Assembly (NCBI GenBank): GCA_039621445.1
Contig: CP154957.1
Coordinates: 33,435,979-33,499,978 of the forward strand
Length of the DNA: 64,000 nucleotides
DNA from: Euglena gracilis
Lineage: Eukaryota > Euglenida > Euglenophyceae > Euglenales
Direction: 5' to 3'
The notes beneath the pieces were generated by a model. It was not told the origin of the DNA, ran no database searches, and was given only the letters and a program-made list of their open reading frames with translations. This document shows, in pieces, positions 48,191 through 60,626 of this stretch. The position numbers were made by a program, and so were the translations under genes. Within the stretch, counting starts at the first letter, position 1, and every line of letters starts with the position of its first letter.

Positions 48191-48310
48191 CCTCCTTGTC
48201 CTTGGATTTTTACTGAACTTTCAAGAAGGAAAATTGCTGGTTCCCCCACAGAAAATCAAGACAACAAAAAGGAATGTGGAAAGGTGGTGAAGAAGGATCA
48301 AGGAAACCCC
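48191..48310 (+). pseudogene. Short DIRS connection fragment
   Basis: Encodes FTELSRRKIA-like and KIKTTKKECGKVVKKD pieces, corresponding to the NFQEGKLQVPPQK segment after the RT. It sits head-to-head with the preceding reverse fragment. Sequence 48310-48530 has no recognised content. Confidence 0.6.
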
Positions 48311-48539
48311 CGCGGCACGAAAAGCTAGTAAACCATAGCCGGTGCGAGAAAGACAGTTCACCTCTTGTCTTGTGCTTCACAAGTGAGGACTATCCGTCCT
48401 GGCTCACTGTTTTTCCCGAAGTGTTGATTCACGAAAAACCTTACACGGGGGAGATACTTCCTTTCGCAAAGGGTAAAAGGACAGCATGAAATGGTGTAAA
48501 AAAAAATTCGCCTCCAGCAGCGTGCGAAGTCAGAGATTC

Positions 48540-49418
48540 CAGAGAGACACAAACCAGACGACCATCAACTGACAAGTCAACTAAAAGTTTAATTTGTCTT
48601 CAACGAAGGATGAGGTGGAAAAATTGAAATTATGCAGTCGACGTGAACTTCCAGGAGAATAAATCGCCGAAGCAGCGGGAGAGACTGGAGGTGCGGACGA
48701 AAGGTGGCGAAACCAGGCCGCCCCTTCCCTCCCAGATACCAATGTCAAAACTTTCCTAGCAAAAATCTCCACCCAGGGACGGCCTGTGGAGCACAGTGGT
48801 CAGAAATCCCAGAAGGAAGAAGGAATACAGATATAAAAACCTAGGCATGGAGGCCCGAAAGCCGAGCAAAATGAGACAGAAAAATACCAGAGGATGCAAA
48901 AGGAAGGGACCATAATGTAACCCAGCTTTCTGGACACATTTGGAACAAAAGTGGGGAAAATGTAATCAAGGGCAAGGTGGTGGCCATGAGGGCCAATTAC
49001 ACAAGCAATTCCCCTCAGGAAGGTGCAGGCAGACAAGGTCTGTCAAAACCACCCATTTTTTCTACTACAACAACCCCTAGAGGAAGAGGGGAGAGCTCAG
49101 CAGTTCCTGCCCTGTACGGATCAAAGGACGACAATGGTATCATCCCCCAGATCGAATTTTTATTTCATTTCCCCCAAGCATTTCGACTGTGAACAAAAGC
49201 CTTCAACAGTTTTCCACTGACCAGTTTAACAAATCTACTCTGAACTTAAACCCAATTTTTCTGCCTCCCTTGTGGAGTGCGGAGCCCGAGGTGATTCGCA
49301 CTTCCTAGAGGCAGACCGAGAGAGGATGAAGCAACACCGAGGGCGAAGCACAAGCACCAAGTGAGCCCACCAAGCCCACCAAGCCAAGGAAAGAAAACGA
49401 TCCTTGGGGGGGGGGGAG
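48540..49418 (+). pseudogene. DIRS-3 left part (gag-like region and internal complementary region)
   Basis: 48540-49200 resembles the DIRS-2 leader and gag-like ORF (GGCAAGGTGGTGGCCATG, ACAAGCAATTCCCCTCAGGAAGGTGCAG). Then, after loss of nearly all pol, an internal complementary region (49271-49363: GTGCGGAGCCCGAGGTG... CGAAGCACAAGCACC). It continues past the inserted chromovirus at 60632. Confidence 0.65.
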
Positions 49419-49728
49419 TGTGTACAAGGCACAATCCCAGTTCTGTGGTTCGCCATAGAACTGCTCATCCACAATCTGAATGCTGAGCATAGTCTCAGAA
49501 TTAGGATTGTGGCAGAGCTTAGGGATAATCGTGATCACGATCACGCGTGATCACGTGACCTCCTCTTTGCAGGTGGTATTTTTATCTTCACTTGAATTCA
49601 AGTTTTGACATCTTCAACAACGTCCTATAGGACTGCCAAATCACTTGGCACCTTTTGTCGTAGCCCATAGGGCTTCTCCCAACCGACTTGCGCTCCGCCT
49701 CTTAATTGGGGAAAAGGGCTTTCAAATT
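49419..49728 (+). repeat. Left terminal repeat of chromovirus unit
   Basis: About 310 bp, TGTGTACAAGGCAC...GGGCTTTCAAATT. It contains TCGTGATCACGATCACGCGTG (a palindrome-rich patch) and CGTCCTATAGGACTGCCAAA. Nearly the reverse complement of 60316-60626 with a few substitutions. Confidence 0.88.
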
Positions 49729-50010
49729 TTATATTATTTATTTTTCTGTTACTCCAACTTTCACCTTTTGCGGACCAAAGGGCGAAAACGAGGAAAGGTT
49801 GGACGTACACTTTGGTAGCAGATTTAGGTTTTTCGATCCTTTTAACCGCAAACGGTTGTGTGGTGCCCCGCCTATAGGCGACCACAGGCACTACAAGCCG
49901 TTTCCGGCCAAAACCGTACGCACGGACACGTCCTCTGACGGTTCGCAGTATACGCTGCTTCAAACCTCAGAGTTCGGGTCTCTGCTTACTTTTTACACTA
50001 TCCCATCTTT

Positions 50011-52512
50011 TTGTACTTGTTTCTGCATTTTCAACCGCAAGTTATACTTGGTTTTGGAGTTTTTACTTCAGAAATGCAGGGCACAACTCCCACTGACTAT
50101 TCTGCATTGATTGGTTCACTTCGAGGACTTGAACCTGCGGCATCATTGACAAGCTCTAATGAGCATTCCTCTAATGAGCATTCTCAACCCCATAGGGGTA
50201 CACAAGCATTGACTCATTTTGCATGTAATCCTCCTTACCCGTGTGTGTCACACCTATCGGTGTCAGTGTCGAGTAATCCTCCCCCCGCCCGATGGGCACC
50301 CCCACACCTATCGGTGTCAAGCTCTATAGAGCAACCCCATGTCCAACAGGCACAACCCCTTTTGTTGGAAAGCCGATCGGCTAACACCCATTCCCCCCGG
50401 CGATATCTCGCACTAGTACCGATAGTCACATTTGACTCCGAGGCGGATACACCACGGCAACGTTTTGTGGAGGGTGGGTTAGAAACACCATGTTTCTTTC
50501 AGCCCCCCCCTATGCTTCCCCCCACAAGTCCGATTGGACAATTGCCCGCACCACCCGATACGAGTGCTTTTCCGGCATTGCCATGGCACCCATAGATGCG
50601 TTTGACAGTTCCCGCGTATACAAGTCCCACAGAGTCTATGAGCAGTGATGCGGAAGATTTGGAAAACATTTCCCCTCATCCGATTACCGTGATTCAGCAC
50701 ATAGTCGCAAATCTTCCAGTGGACCACCCGCTAACGCGGCAAATCTCCCATGTCAAGGTTTTGGATTTTGATGAGAACAACCAAAATGCTGTAGAACACA
50801 AGCTCGATTATCTTTGGAGTTATGTGCGTGATGTGGTTAAATATTGCCAAAAAATATTCAATCCACCAATGTCGACCTAGCAACTTTGCGTCAAGGTTTA
50901 GACACACATTTGCAGGCACATTTGCCACAACACCTCCAAAAAGTGAGCGAAGCCACGTGTGAGACGCAATCCCGCAATGATGCGATTTTTTCCAACACGC
51001 AACATAGTTTGCAAGGTTTATCCCATAAGTTGGAGCCAATTATGGGAATTTTTCCACAATTGTAACAAAAGTTGCATGAACCCCCAATCCAAAATCCCGA
51101 TTTACGACAATTTACCACATTGGAGAAACTCTCCACACTTGTGACCGCTTTTCATGAAGCTCAACAGCGTATTTTCCAGTTGAGCGGTGATTGCGCGAAT
51201 TTTGCCCACTTTTTGGCCCGAGCCAATGAAATTTTTGCCACCCGCACGTACGTGCAACAATTGGAGGAAGGACTTTCTCGATTGGAGCAGAAAACTTGCC
51301 ATTGTGCGAAATTCCCGTTGAAATTGCGAATTTCAACCCTAAATCGCGAAAATCGCCAGTAGGATTGAGAATTTGCAACAACAGTGGCAGAATGACACAA
51401 TGCAATTCCGCACCGCAATCGCGGATTTACAGAACCGCAATGCGGCAACCCGTGCACCAACACCGGATATTAGCGGACTCAAGGCCACCATGTCCGATTT
51501 GTACAATCAGTTACAACAGGATGTTGGTGACATTGAAGCCTCATTGACCAAGTTGCCCACCCGCTATGCGAATGTAGCTGGTAGGATCCCGGATGTTACC
51601 GGCATTCAAACCGCGATAGCGGATTTGCACAAAGGCATGCAAGAACTGAGCACAAAAATGCTTCAGGTGCATTCACCACCCCAAGGCACATTGCCGTCAC
51701 CAACACCTACCCTTACACTCACAAACACACACTTGGACCGGATCTGCGCTGAAATAGGAGCGGAAAATCAACAAATCATGCAAGGATTTTGTGATAGTCT
51801 CATGAACGCCGAGAAAACGATAAAGCAGGATGTCACAAAACTGCAAAAGGACCTTATCGTGCTATCCGCGAAAGTTTCAGTGGTGCAGGAACAGCCAATG
51901 GCTGAAAAAGTCAAAGATCCACATTTGGACCAACACACCAAGCCATCTCCACAATCGGGGAACATTTCCAGTGCGATGCGCACTTTGGTGACAAGAGTAC
52001 AGGAATTGGACTCTGGTTTTGGTGCAATTTCGCACGATTTTGAGTCGATTTCCGACAAAATCCTGCTTTTGGATGAGCTACCCTGATACCGTAGGCGGAT
52101 TAAGCGTTTGCAGGAAGATGTGGGTCGGATAACCGACAGTTGGCAGGTTGTTGAACGTTTGGAGCAAAGTGTGCATGAGTTTGCAACAAATTTGGACCAA
52201 ATTCACGCACAATTGCGTTCCATCCACCAAAACCCGCAATCGGATATACTTGCCACATCTTCCAGCTCCAAAAGCGCTATTCGTGCACCAATCCCCGAGT
52301 CCACAGGCACATTGCCACCAAATCTCGTTTCCGCTCATGCGGTGGTCCCCCCACCAGCATTACCAGTCCCAATGGACGAGTTTTCGGATGATGAGTCGGG
52401 TTTTCAAGCGAAAAGCGGACCCACCCCCCTCTTAAATCAAGAGGTTCGGGAATCCGAACTAATTCGTGGTATGATCCGCACCCCCACACCGGGTATTGGT
52501 CATACCTCCTAA
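50011..52512 (+). pseudogene. gag-like N-terminal region
   Basis: A series of frames, several in the same phase and separated by single stops (for example TAG at 50593, TGA at 52084). The first part is Pro/Ser-rich (GLEPAASLTSSNEHSSNEH). The part at 51373-52086 is polar with heptad-like spacing, suggesting a coiled coil. No named domain. Assigned to gag from position ahead of the capsid-like segment and zinc knuckle. It is unusually long for a chromovirus gag. Confidence 0.5.
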
Positions 52513-52799
52513 ATTCGCTTAGTAGCACCAATGGTGCAACCATGTGATACCTCACCCCCACATGCGCAACCGCATCACCATTCGCGCAATCGCGATTCAC
52601 CAAATTTGCATGGTACCTATGGTACACTAAGTGGTATGTTCCATGCGCAATCGCAAAATTAGTTGAACAATACCCTTGGTGCAACCACCAGTGCACCCCC
52701 ACATGGTGCAATTTCGCGCCCGGGCCCACACCCCTGGAATACCACGAAGGGCCACGGGTTTCTCAGAAAGATTTCAAAGGCACCATCACGATAGCGAAC

Positions 52800-54153
52800 A
52801 AGGTGAAGCCCCAATGGGACGGTGACCCCACCACATGGAAACAATTTTTCCGCGATTGGGAATATTATTGGGATTTGAAGGGACCCACCCAACATGACAA
52901 CCCAGAGGTAATCAAGATGGAATTTATTGATTGCCTCCCAAGGAAAGAAAAAGAACGCGCCAAACAATTAGTCATCTGCAGGCACATTTCTTTTTGAGGA
53001 ATTGGTTGAGCAGTACGCTTCCTCATGCTCCAGTTTGGTATCCAGAATCAGTCTGGAAAACAAACGGAGACAATTAACCCTCCCACCCGGACCGCAAATG
53101 GAAGTCGATAGACTTGTGGTACTCCAAGTGGCTTGCACTGGCAGCCGAAGTTGATGAGTTAGGGAAACACAAATCAAAGAACAATTTGATGCGGTATTAC
53201 TGCGCTATATCCCCAAACTCACCAAGGAACTTAAATGCGAAGAACTCGCGGGACACATTTTGACTCTCGATGAGAGATGCAACTATGTTTCCAAACAAAT
53301 GAAGTTATCACAACTTCTGGGACAGATTGAATCGGCATATCACCACCACCCTACCGCGGGTGTACCCACAGGTTCAGTCCATGCAGTCCAAAGGACTGCC
53401 TCCCCAAAATCACCAAAATCACCATCGAGTGATTCCAAAACTCACTATCCCCAAATCCCCACAACGGAATCCAAACCGCGCTATTCGCGCTTTTCTGATC
53501 AAGTTTCGGAGAAAGTGTGCATTTTGTGTAATCTACCGGGACACATGTCTCGGGAGTGTCCGATTCCCCAAGCGCAAAAGCGCAGTAAGAGCCCCCAAGG
53601 ATCCCTTTCTTCCTGGAGTTCGCGTTCCTCACGATCTGCGCATTTTCAGCCGTCCGGATACCGATCGGGTGATGGTAGACCGCGTTCCCGTTCACCCCAC
53701 CGCAATAACGGACGTGGTTTCATACCGCGGGGTCGGTCTCCCCGCCCCCCCCCACCCGCAATCAGGATGCTAATCGCGATTATTCGCGATCTCGATCGCG
53801 AAGTGGATCATCCTCTTCGCGATCCGATCGCAGTCGAGCGGATACCCGTTCCCCGCCTCCCTATGATGCCAAAAGGCAATCGCAATAGCGAAACCATTGT
53901 TCCCTTTGTGGGTCTAAAGTCCAACATTCATCCAAGTGCCCACGTTCCCGTTCTCCCCGCCCTAGCCATGGTCGTCGCGATTCCAATCGCGGTTCTGCCA
54001 ATAGGCAGCGGGTTGGTTTCAAAATATCCTCTATCGAGGAAAAATACCTTGCTTCGGGTAAGGAGGGGGATGAGAGCACCGAGGATGAGTTGGTGGAAGA
54101 CAGGAATGCGATTCGCACGATACGCGCAATTTATTCTAGGAAGCCTACCATAG
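52800..54153 (+). pseudogene. Capsid-like segment and CCHC zinc knuckle
   Basis: KPQWDGDPTTWKQFFRDWEY (52803-52862) has the Trp/Phe spacing of Ty3-type gag capsids. After a frame break, 53260-54153 gives a C-terminal segment with the knuckle CILCNLPGHMSREC (53518-53559) of the form C-x2-C-x4-H-x4-C, then an Arg/Ser-rich basic region. Role: RNA packaging. Frameshifted. Confidence 0.75.
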
Positions 54154-54418
54154 GCCCAGAGGCCGACTCCGATATGGAGTAGGGGAGCCCGAGGTCTGAG
54201 GGCACGGACCTCTGGGCTGATGAACAGATGGAGGTAGGAACTGATCACCCCTGCCCCCCCTGCCCATCGGTCTTTTTGGTCGGTACCCGGAAAATTTTCG
54301 GGTCCCCCACTCCCCGCGCCAAATTTTTGCTTGGATTGTGAGCAAAGTAAGCAAAGTGTCATAGAACATTTGGCGCGATAACAATTTTACACCCGACCCT
54401 TCGCTTTGCGTACCCCCC

Positions 54419-54604
54419 ATGGAACTTTTCGTCCAAGCGAAAATCAAAACTCAAAATTTCCGTGCACAAGCCAAAACCTTGGTCGACACAGGGTGCGAAT
54501 CCCCCTTCCTTTCCGCAAAGGACTTATACCCACCCCCCTCTTGGTTCATGCCAAGAATCCCGTCAAATTATGACTGCGGACAACGGCCCCACGTGTGGTG
54601 GTGA
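54419..54604 (+). pseudogene. Retroviral-type aspartic protease fragment
   Basis: FRAQAKTLVDTGCESPFLSA contains the active-site Asp-Thr-Gly at 54485-54493. Later frames (IAGSDVILGFPFL-like, about 54670-54710, after frame changes) fit the second half of the fold. Would cleave the polyprotein. Confidence 0.7.
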
Positions 54605-56321
54605 CTTGGGATGCATTTTGGACGTAGTCCTCCCCGTTATCCCGAATCACCACACATAACCCCCACAATATCGCCGGTTCTGATGTCATACTGGGTTTTC
54701 CATTCCTACGGCAACACCGATTGGTGGTGGATTGTCCTTCGCACGGATTGCGCACTACCACCCGCACACACACCACTCCCCCAAACGTGTTCCCTGTGAC
54801 GTCACCCAGGACGTCCCCCCGCATTTCCACAACGTTTTCCACAACCGAAAACACCGTTTCCTACCCTAGGGGTAGAGAAAATGCTGCCCCCCTACCTACC
54901 GCACTTTTACCGCTCGTTTCCCATGCGGTAGGGAAAGCCAGTAGCTTAACCCCGCACGTTTCGCTGGGTTCCCAGGCGAAAGCCCAAAGGCCTGAAGTAA
55001 TTACGGTGTCGAGTAGCCGCCCAGCTGCCCAACGTTTTCGTTTTCTACCAGGTGTGTCGATTTCAGACACCCTTGTCCACCCCCCAGCAGCTACCCCAAC
55101 CGACACCAACTTATGCACTGACACCCACACAAACGCGCACCACATGCATCAACCTGCCTACCAATGCGCACACCGTTCGGAGAATCTCCGCTTACCATGA
55201 TTTTGATTGTGGATGCCTAGTTGAATCTTCTGGAATAATCGGATTATCCCGCAACCGGGAATTTTCACCCCCCTACCCTTGGTAGTGGTACCTACACACT
55301 TGGTACCGGTACAACCGGTACAGATTTAATAGATCGCCAAAAGGTGCATAACATCGGTACAATGGGTGATATACCCAACAGTACACTTGGTAGTTGTTCA
55401 CAACCCACACATACAATTAGCAGTTTTTCGCAATTCACGAACGTGAATCAATCACCACAGTGCAAAGGCATAGCCTCCCTTTTCGCATTTTAGCATAGCG
55501 CTCCCCATGCGCCTGTGGCGCTCTCCAACACCTCCCCCCCCCCAGCATATCGCGCTTGCCGCACATAGTGCGATTTCCGCGCATATGGCGCCTTCCGACG
55601 TATCGAGCATCACCGATGACTGGGTATATGCCCAACCCACCCATGCCCCCCCTGGATTGAGTCCTATGGACATGTGTGTGGATGATTCACAATTTCGTTG
55701 TTCTGTGTTACAGCGTATTCCCTTCAGGATGTTGAGCAGATCTCCAAGTACACCAAGGACACCTGGAATGCTTTTCAGTTTGGTCAATATCGAATTTTGA
55801 AACATTGGTTTTCAAAAATCACCGAGATGGCGGATTCCTTTGATTTTCCCTTAGAAATTGATGAATTCTCTTCCAACGCGCATTCGCGATTACCGCGACA
55901 TTGGTCGCAACATTATAACGCTTTTGATAAGTTTTGGGGAGACACAATCCTGTGGATGCATCCCCCCCTGAAACTTATCCCGCTTGTTGTAGATAAGATT
56001 TTCCAGGGTCAAACGCCAAGCGCATTAGTTGTCTGTGAATCCCGAAGCGGAATTGTTTCAAAATTTGACTTTGATATGACCCATAAACAGGTTTCCGCTG
56101 CCATAGAAAGTGCAGGACAGCACCCTAATTGAGCAGAATTTTGTACGTGCATCAGTCGCGAACTTTCTGGTGTTTTGGAAAATCCTGTTCACGCTTGCGA
56201 TATAGATCCCGCTATTTGCGGACCTTTTGGAGTTTGTAAGATTGAACTTAAGGAAGGCGCAAAGCCAATGCATCGAAAATTTTTCCGTTGTTCAGGATAA
56301 AGAGAGATAGCTGTCAATGTA

Positions 56322-57001
56322 ATGTTTGAAAAGCTCATAGAGCGGAAGTGGATCATCCCTTCCAAGAGTGAATGGACCTCCCAAGCTTTTGTGGTTCCTA
56401 GGCGGACAGACCCATTAGGTCAGAAAAAGTGGAGGCTAGCACTGGATTATCGGTACTTAAATTCACAAACTGAGGATGACCCATTCCCGTTACCTCTAAT
56501 AGAGGACCTCAATACAAAACAACCGGATAACCGCTTGTGGTCAATTTTCGACCTGGAGGATGATTTCCACCAAATGCATCTGGATCCCGATTCGCAAGCC
56601 TATACAGCTTTTGTAACATCCAAAGGTGTTTACCAATGGAAGGTTTTACCAATGGGTGTTAAAAATGGACCAGCAATGTTTCAGCGCATGATCAAACGGG
56701 TCTTACGGGATTTACCGTTTGCGCTGATATACATTGATGATGTTTTGGTGGGTACCCCCCTCCTTCAGTGAATACACACGAGAATATTCTCGACATTCAC
56801 TATCGTGCTGTTCGCACTGTATTAGCCACATTTCTCAAGCATAGAATTTTCGTTAAAGGAACCAAGATGCACTTATTTCGCGAAACGATAAAGTTTTTAA
56901 TTCACATTCTTAATAATGGCCACCGCCAAACAGCGGCGCCTAGAAAACTAGAGGCCATTAAGAAACGGACACCTGAGGTCATCAAACCATCACCCATTTG
57001 A
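56322..57001 (+). pseudogene. Ty3/gypsy reverse transcriptase
   Basis: FVVPRRTDPLGQKKWRLALD, YRYLNSQTEDDPFPLP, LWSIFDLEDDFHQMHLD, AFVTSKGVYQWKVLPMGVKN, and catalytic YIDD at 56729-56740. A C-run frame change at about 56757 leads to the thumb (HRIFVKGTKMHLFRETIKFL). FDLEDDFHQ replaces the usual DL-x-x-(G/A)-(Y/F)-H-Q motif with some loss, and the protein is interrupted, so it is inactive. Confidence 0.88.
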
Positions 57002-57396
57002 AAGGATTTTTTGGATTAGCCCAATACTACGCGACTTACATGAAGGATTTCGTGAAAATCGCGGTGCCTCTATCGAGGCAACTCAAAAATCGTGCACCCG
57101 AAAAAAGGAAAACCAAATGGGACGCAGATATGTGTGAAGCTCCAGAGAGCATTAAAAAGCTAATGCCCGAAAATTTCATACTCGACATCGCGGATCCCTA
57201 CAAGCCTTATGTGCTAGAAGTCGATAGCAGCGATTATGCTGTAGGCGGTGTTCTAAGCCAGCATAACGCGGCTAACGAATTACGTCCCGTAGCATTCTTC
57301 AGTAGAAAGCTACAAGGTGAAGATGGCAAAGGCCAAGTCAAATGGAGTATCCGTGAGAAGGAAACGTACGCAATCGTACTTATTTTGCAAGGGTGA
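56998..57396 (+). pseudogene. Ty3/gypsy RNase H
   Basis: KGFFGLAQYYATYMKDFVKI (connection), then LDIADPYKPYVLEVDSSDYA, VGGVLSQ, LRPVAFFSRKL and WSIREKETYAIV: the order and catalytic acids of Ty3/gypsy RNase H (D in EVDSSD, E in EKETYA). Truncated by a stop at 57394. Confidence 0.88.
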
Positions 57397-57973
57397 CCTT
57401 GTTTGTGATATCACAAAAGCACTTCATCAACCAAGTCACGGGGTATACAATGTTTATATCCGGCATCACCGCGGTAAACCAACCGTAAAGGGGAAAGTGA
57501 ATAATTATGTGCAACCTCGCCATTGCGCAGTCTGTGCACTATCGTGCTATATACAGGGTCATGGGAATAATCCCATTAGGATATTCAGATCGCGTAATGC
57601 GACGAGGGCCATGTGTGCGGCCTCGTCGCCTTCTCCCCCGTATAGGAGAGACTGGCAACGAACGAAAAATCGATGAAACGAGAAAGGAATCCAACATATC
57701 GACGGCTGCGTCATATCGACGTGCACATTCATCAGCCTCTTGGCTGCCATGATAGGTGGCATCACCTTCATCGTGGTTACCGTGGCAATGCCAGGGTGCT
57801 CGACTAAGCGGGTGTGCTACTTTCTGTGTATGTCCTGGGGTCTATACAGCCACTAGGTTGAATTGGCTCAAAAATTCATGCCATCGGCATCTTCGGCCTA
57901 CAGAAGACATAGCTTTGTTCAGATCCTCGGTATACCAGTGTTGAAGACTCTCATGGTCAGTCAACACTAGTAT

Positions 57974-58557
57974 TTGCACCAAGGAACTGGCGACCCAACT
58001 ACGGAATTTTCCCACAAACTTCTTTCTTTGGTGGGTCGCAGGTATTGTACAACCCTGAAAGAAAAATATTTACATTTGCGCTGCTTGCAAATTTCGCAGC
58101 GGTGCCAAATTTGTCAAGCCGTAAAACCACGCAGAGGTACCCCCCCTGGTACGCTTGATTTTTTCCCGTACCGCCTGACATTTTTACGACCCTCTGCATG
58201 GATTTTCTTGAATTAGTACCTTGCAAAGGATCAGACGGCAAAGTTTACGATTCTGTTTTTGTTGTCGTCTGTAGACTGAGTGGCTACACAGTAGCCATTC
58301 CATGCCAAAAGGCAGGGTTGACCACGCAAATTTTAGCGCAGATATTTATGGAGAAGAATATTTGCCTAATGGGCTTGCCGAATGAGATTGTCAGTGGTCA
58401 AGGTAATTTGACTTCTTCCCGATTCTTCACAACCCTACGTGGTTTACTGGGAATCGAACAGCATTTTTCCATTATATATCGCCCGAAGGGCAATGGCCGC
58501 GCCGAGGCAGCAGTGAAGGCTGTTGTAAATATGCTCCGCCTCTCACTGGCTGACTAG
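57974..58557 (+). pseudogene. Integrase, zinc and catalytic core
   Basis: The HHCC-type zinc finger is partly visible (Cys pair in RCQICQAVKP; the upstream His pair is blurred by frame changes). The core follows: WIFLNLVPCKGSDGKVYDSV (where D is expected at MDF), FVVVCRLSGYTVAIP, GLPNEIVSGQGNLTSS (normally the second D, here G-Q-G), and IIYRPKGNGRAEAAVKAV with the E. At least one catalytic acid is altered. Confidence 0.85.
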
Positions 58558-58825
58558 CGCCAGGCCTGGGTCCAGGTTTTGCCATGGTCCCTCTTTTATA
58601 TAAACACCCTACCGGGTTTAGTTTTGCCGCACTCCCCATATAAAATTGTTTTTGGGCGAGACCCGCCAGCGATTGGAGATATACCATCAGAGAGACCAGC
58701 TCGAAGTAGCGTAACCTGTGATACATGGTTCTCCGAAGTAGAGTCTCTCAGAACTACTGTTCAGAAACGTATTACTGATATCCATTCTCATCCAAGCTAG
58801 ACCCCCCCTCTGGCTCAGGCCCTGT

Positions 58826-58990
58826 GAAATTCTCGAACGCGTTGGGAACAGTGGCCGCTTTTGGGTGGCACTGCCCAACGGGATCGAGGAAATCCTTGAT
58901 CACAAAATTGATCGGGGAGTCCATTACTGGAAGGTCAGGTGGAAAGGCTATGGGCCAGAGGAGGACACCTGGGAGTCAGCCTCCAGTTTT
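58826..58990 (+). pseudogene. Integrase C-terminal chromodomain
   Basis: [20 protein letters not shown] then [11 protein letters not shown]: the aromatic residues and [12 protein letters not shown] signature of a chromodomain. This places the element among chromoviruses, whose integrases use it to bind chromatin marks. Confidence 0.9.
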
Positions 58991-59156
58991 ATTGGTTACA
59001 GGACTGGAAGCTGTGGAATAACAGAATAACATAGACATTTCTGTGAACAACTTTTGAAGTCGGCCTATAGGCCTTTTCCTCCCCTCTCTGTTTTTCTCTT
59101 CTTTTTCTACATCTCATCAAGCTACATTTTTTTGTTGTTTTTGGTCCCCAGGCCAA

Positions 59157-60122
59157 TGCAAGACCCAGGGCACGGCCAACGACCGCCCCCTATACAGTAT
59201 GACAGCCACCCCAACCACCCACACGCTTGTACGGCGGCTCCCCCAGCCCAACGGGCGCCCACATATGCGGTATATCAACCCCTTCCTGCCGCTTATGCGG
59301 CTCAGGCACAACTGCCACCCCCCCCCCTCAAATGTTTCAGGCACAAATGCCATACCCCTCTCAGTCAGATATGTCAGCCCCTTCTCAGGCACAAATGACG
59401 CCCCCCTCTCAGCCTCTCAGGCACAAATGACGCCCCCCTCTCAGGCGCAACCGCCGGCGGTCGCTCACGCGGCCCCTGTGCCAATGGGTGCTGCATATGC
59501 GGCGCACCCGCAACAGGCATATCAAGTTCTAATGGAACAACCACACCCTCCACAGGCATATCAAGTTCCAATGGAACAACCACACCCTCAACAGGCATAT
59601 CAAGTACCAATGGAACAACAACCACAGGTCACAACGGAACAGCAACATTATGCGAGGCAGGGACAGGCACCTCCAATGGAGCAGGCGCATTATGCCATGC
59701 CTGGTCCCTCACCTCCCATCCTATATACACCACAGTATGTTATTTCCCAACAACCTCAACCTCAACCTCAGCCCGTACAGAGTGCGCCACACTTTGTACA
59801 CGCAGTACAGGCGACGCCTCCTGCTGCACAAACCGTTAGGGAACCTGCGGCTCAGACCGCAGTCCGCAGCAGTAGTATATCTGCTTATGCGATCGCTGAG
59901 GCGCATGAGACGCCCCATCAAGCACCAACAGTGCCATACCCCGCATTCACCGCAGAATTGGTGATTCTCGCAGAGAAAACTCTGCGAACTGCTCTGCGCG
60001 TTAGCGCACTCGAAACAGAAGACCCTTCCTTACAAGTGATGTGGGATACACACTGTCGTAAGATTTTGGGCCTGGCCAATAGGCCTATTGCACAATGGCG
60101 CGCTTGTGCCAAACTCTTATGA
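59157..60122 (+). CDS. Q/P-rich extra ORF downstream of integrase
   Basis: A long frame open to 60122, with a shifted N-terminal part starting near 59157 (MQDPGHGQRPPP). It contains APSQAQMTPPSQ repeats and three HPxQAYQVPMEQP units of about 16 residues (59515-59615). It then ends in a non-repetitive, folded-looking stretch (LVILAEKTLRTALRVSAL, MWDTHCRKILGLANRPIAQW). It is the least damaged frame of the unit. Function unknown. Its position after the integrase is where some Ty3/gypsy elements carry an accessory or envelope-like ORF, but no signal peptide or membrane segment is visible. Confidence 0.55.
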   Translation, partial: CKTQGTANDRPLYSMTATPTTHTLVRRLPQPNGRPHMRYINPFLPLMRLRHNCHPPPSNVSGTNAIPLSVRYVSPFSGTNDAPLSASQAQMTPPSQAQPPAVAHAAPVPMGAAYAAHPQQAYQVLMEQPHPPQAYQVPMEQPHPQQAYQVPMEQQPQVTTEQQHYARQGQAPPMEQAHYAMPGPSPPILYTPQYVISQQPQPQPQPVQSAPHFVHAVQATPPAAQTVREPAAQTAVRSSSISAYAIAEAHETPHQAPTVPYPAFTAELVILAEKTLRTALRVSALETEDPSLQVMWDTHCRKILGLANRPIAQWRACAKLL

Positions 60123-60315
60123 CGGGGAAATTGTACTTCCTGCCTGCGGAATATCCCCCTGATGTCAGCAGGCGTGCACTGGGTATCCAGGTGCCGCCGA
60201 TGCCGCGGACTCGTCATCACACAGGTGAATTCACCGTATATATGCGGGAGCATAGCCCCCCAGTAGTGGAGAGCGAGGCGGGAGATATCCCAGCACCAAT
60301 GGTGCATCCATCGCG

Positions 60316-60626
60316 AATTTGAAAGGCCTTTTCCCCGATTAAGAGGCAGAGCACAAGTTCGGGGCGGAGAAGCCCTATGGGCTACGACAAAAGATGCCAA
60401 GTGATTTGGCAGTCCTATAGGACGTTGTTGAAGAAGTCAACAAATGAAATCAAGTGAAGATAAAAATACCACCTGCAGAGAGGACGTAACGTGATCACGC
60501 GTGATCGTGATCACGATTATCCCTAAGCTCTGCCACAATCCTAATTCTGAGCTTATGCTCAGCATTCAGATTGTGGATGAGCAGTTCTATGGCGAACCAC
60601 AGAACTGGGATTGTTTCTGGTACACA
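60316..60626 (-). repeat. Right terminal repeat of chromovirus unit (inverted)
   Basis: Reverse complement of 49419-49728, including the GATCACGCGTGATCGTGATCA patch and ending GGTACACA. Confidence 0.88.

Larger units (their letters stand above)
49419..60626 (+). mobile_element. Chromovirus-type Ty3/gypsy unit with inverted terminal repeats
   Basis: An 11.2-kb unit. It starts TGTGTAC and ends GTACACA, and GGGAG lies immediately outside both ends (49414-49418 and 60627-60631). The two terminal repeats of about 310 bp are reverse complements of each other, not direct copies as LTRs should be. Inside, in order: gag-like region with coiled-coil character, capsid-like segment, CCHC knuckle, aspartic protease, RT, RNase H, integrase, chromodomain, and a Q/P-rich ORF. 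All frames are interrupted. It lies between the internal complementary region and right end of a DIRS element. Confidence 0.85.
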
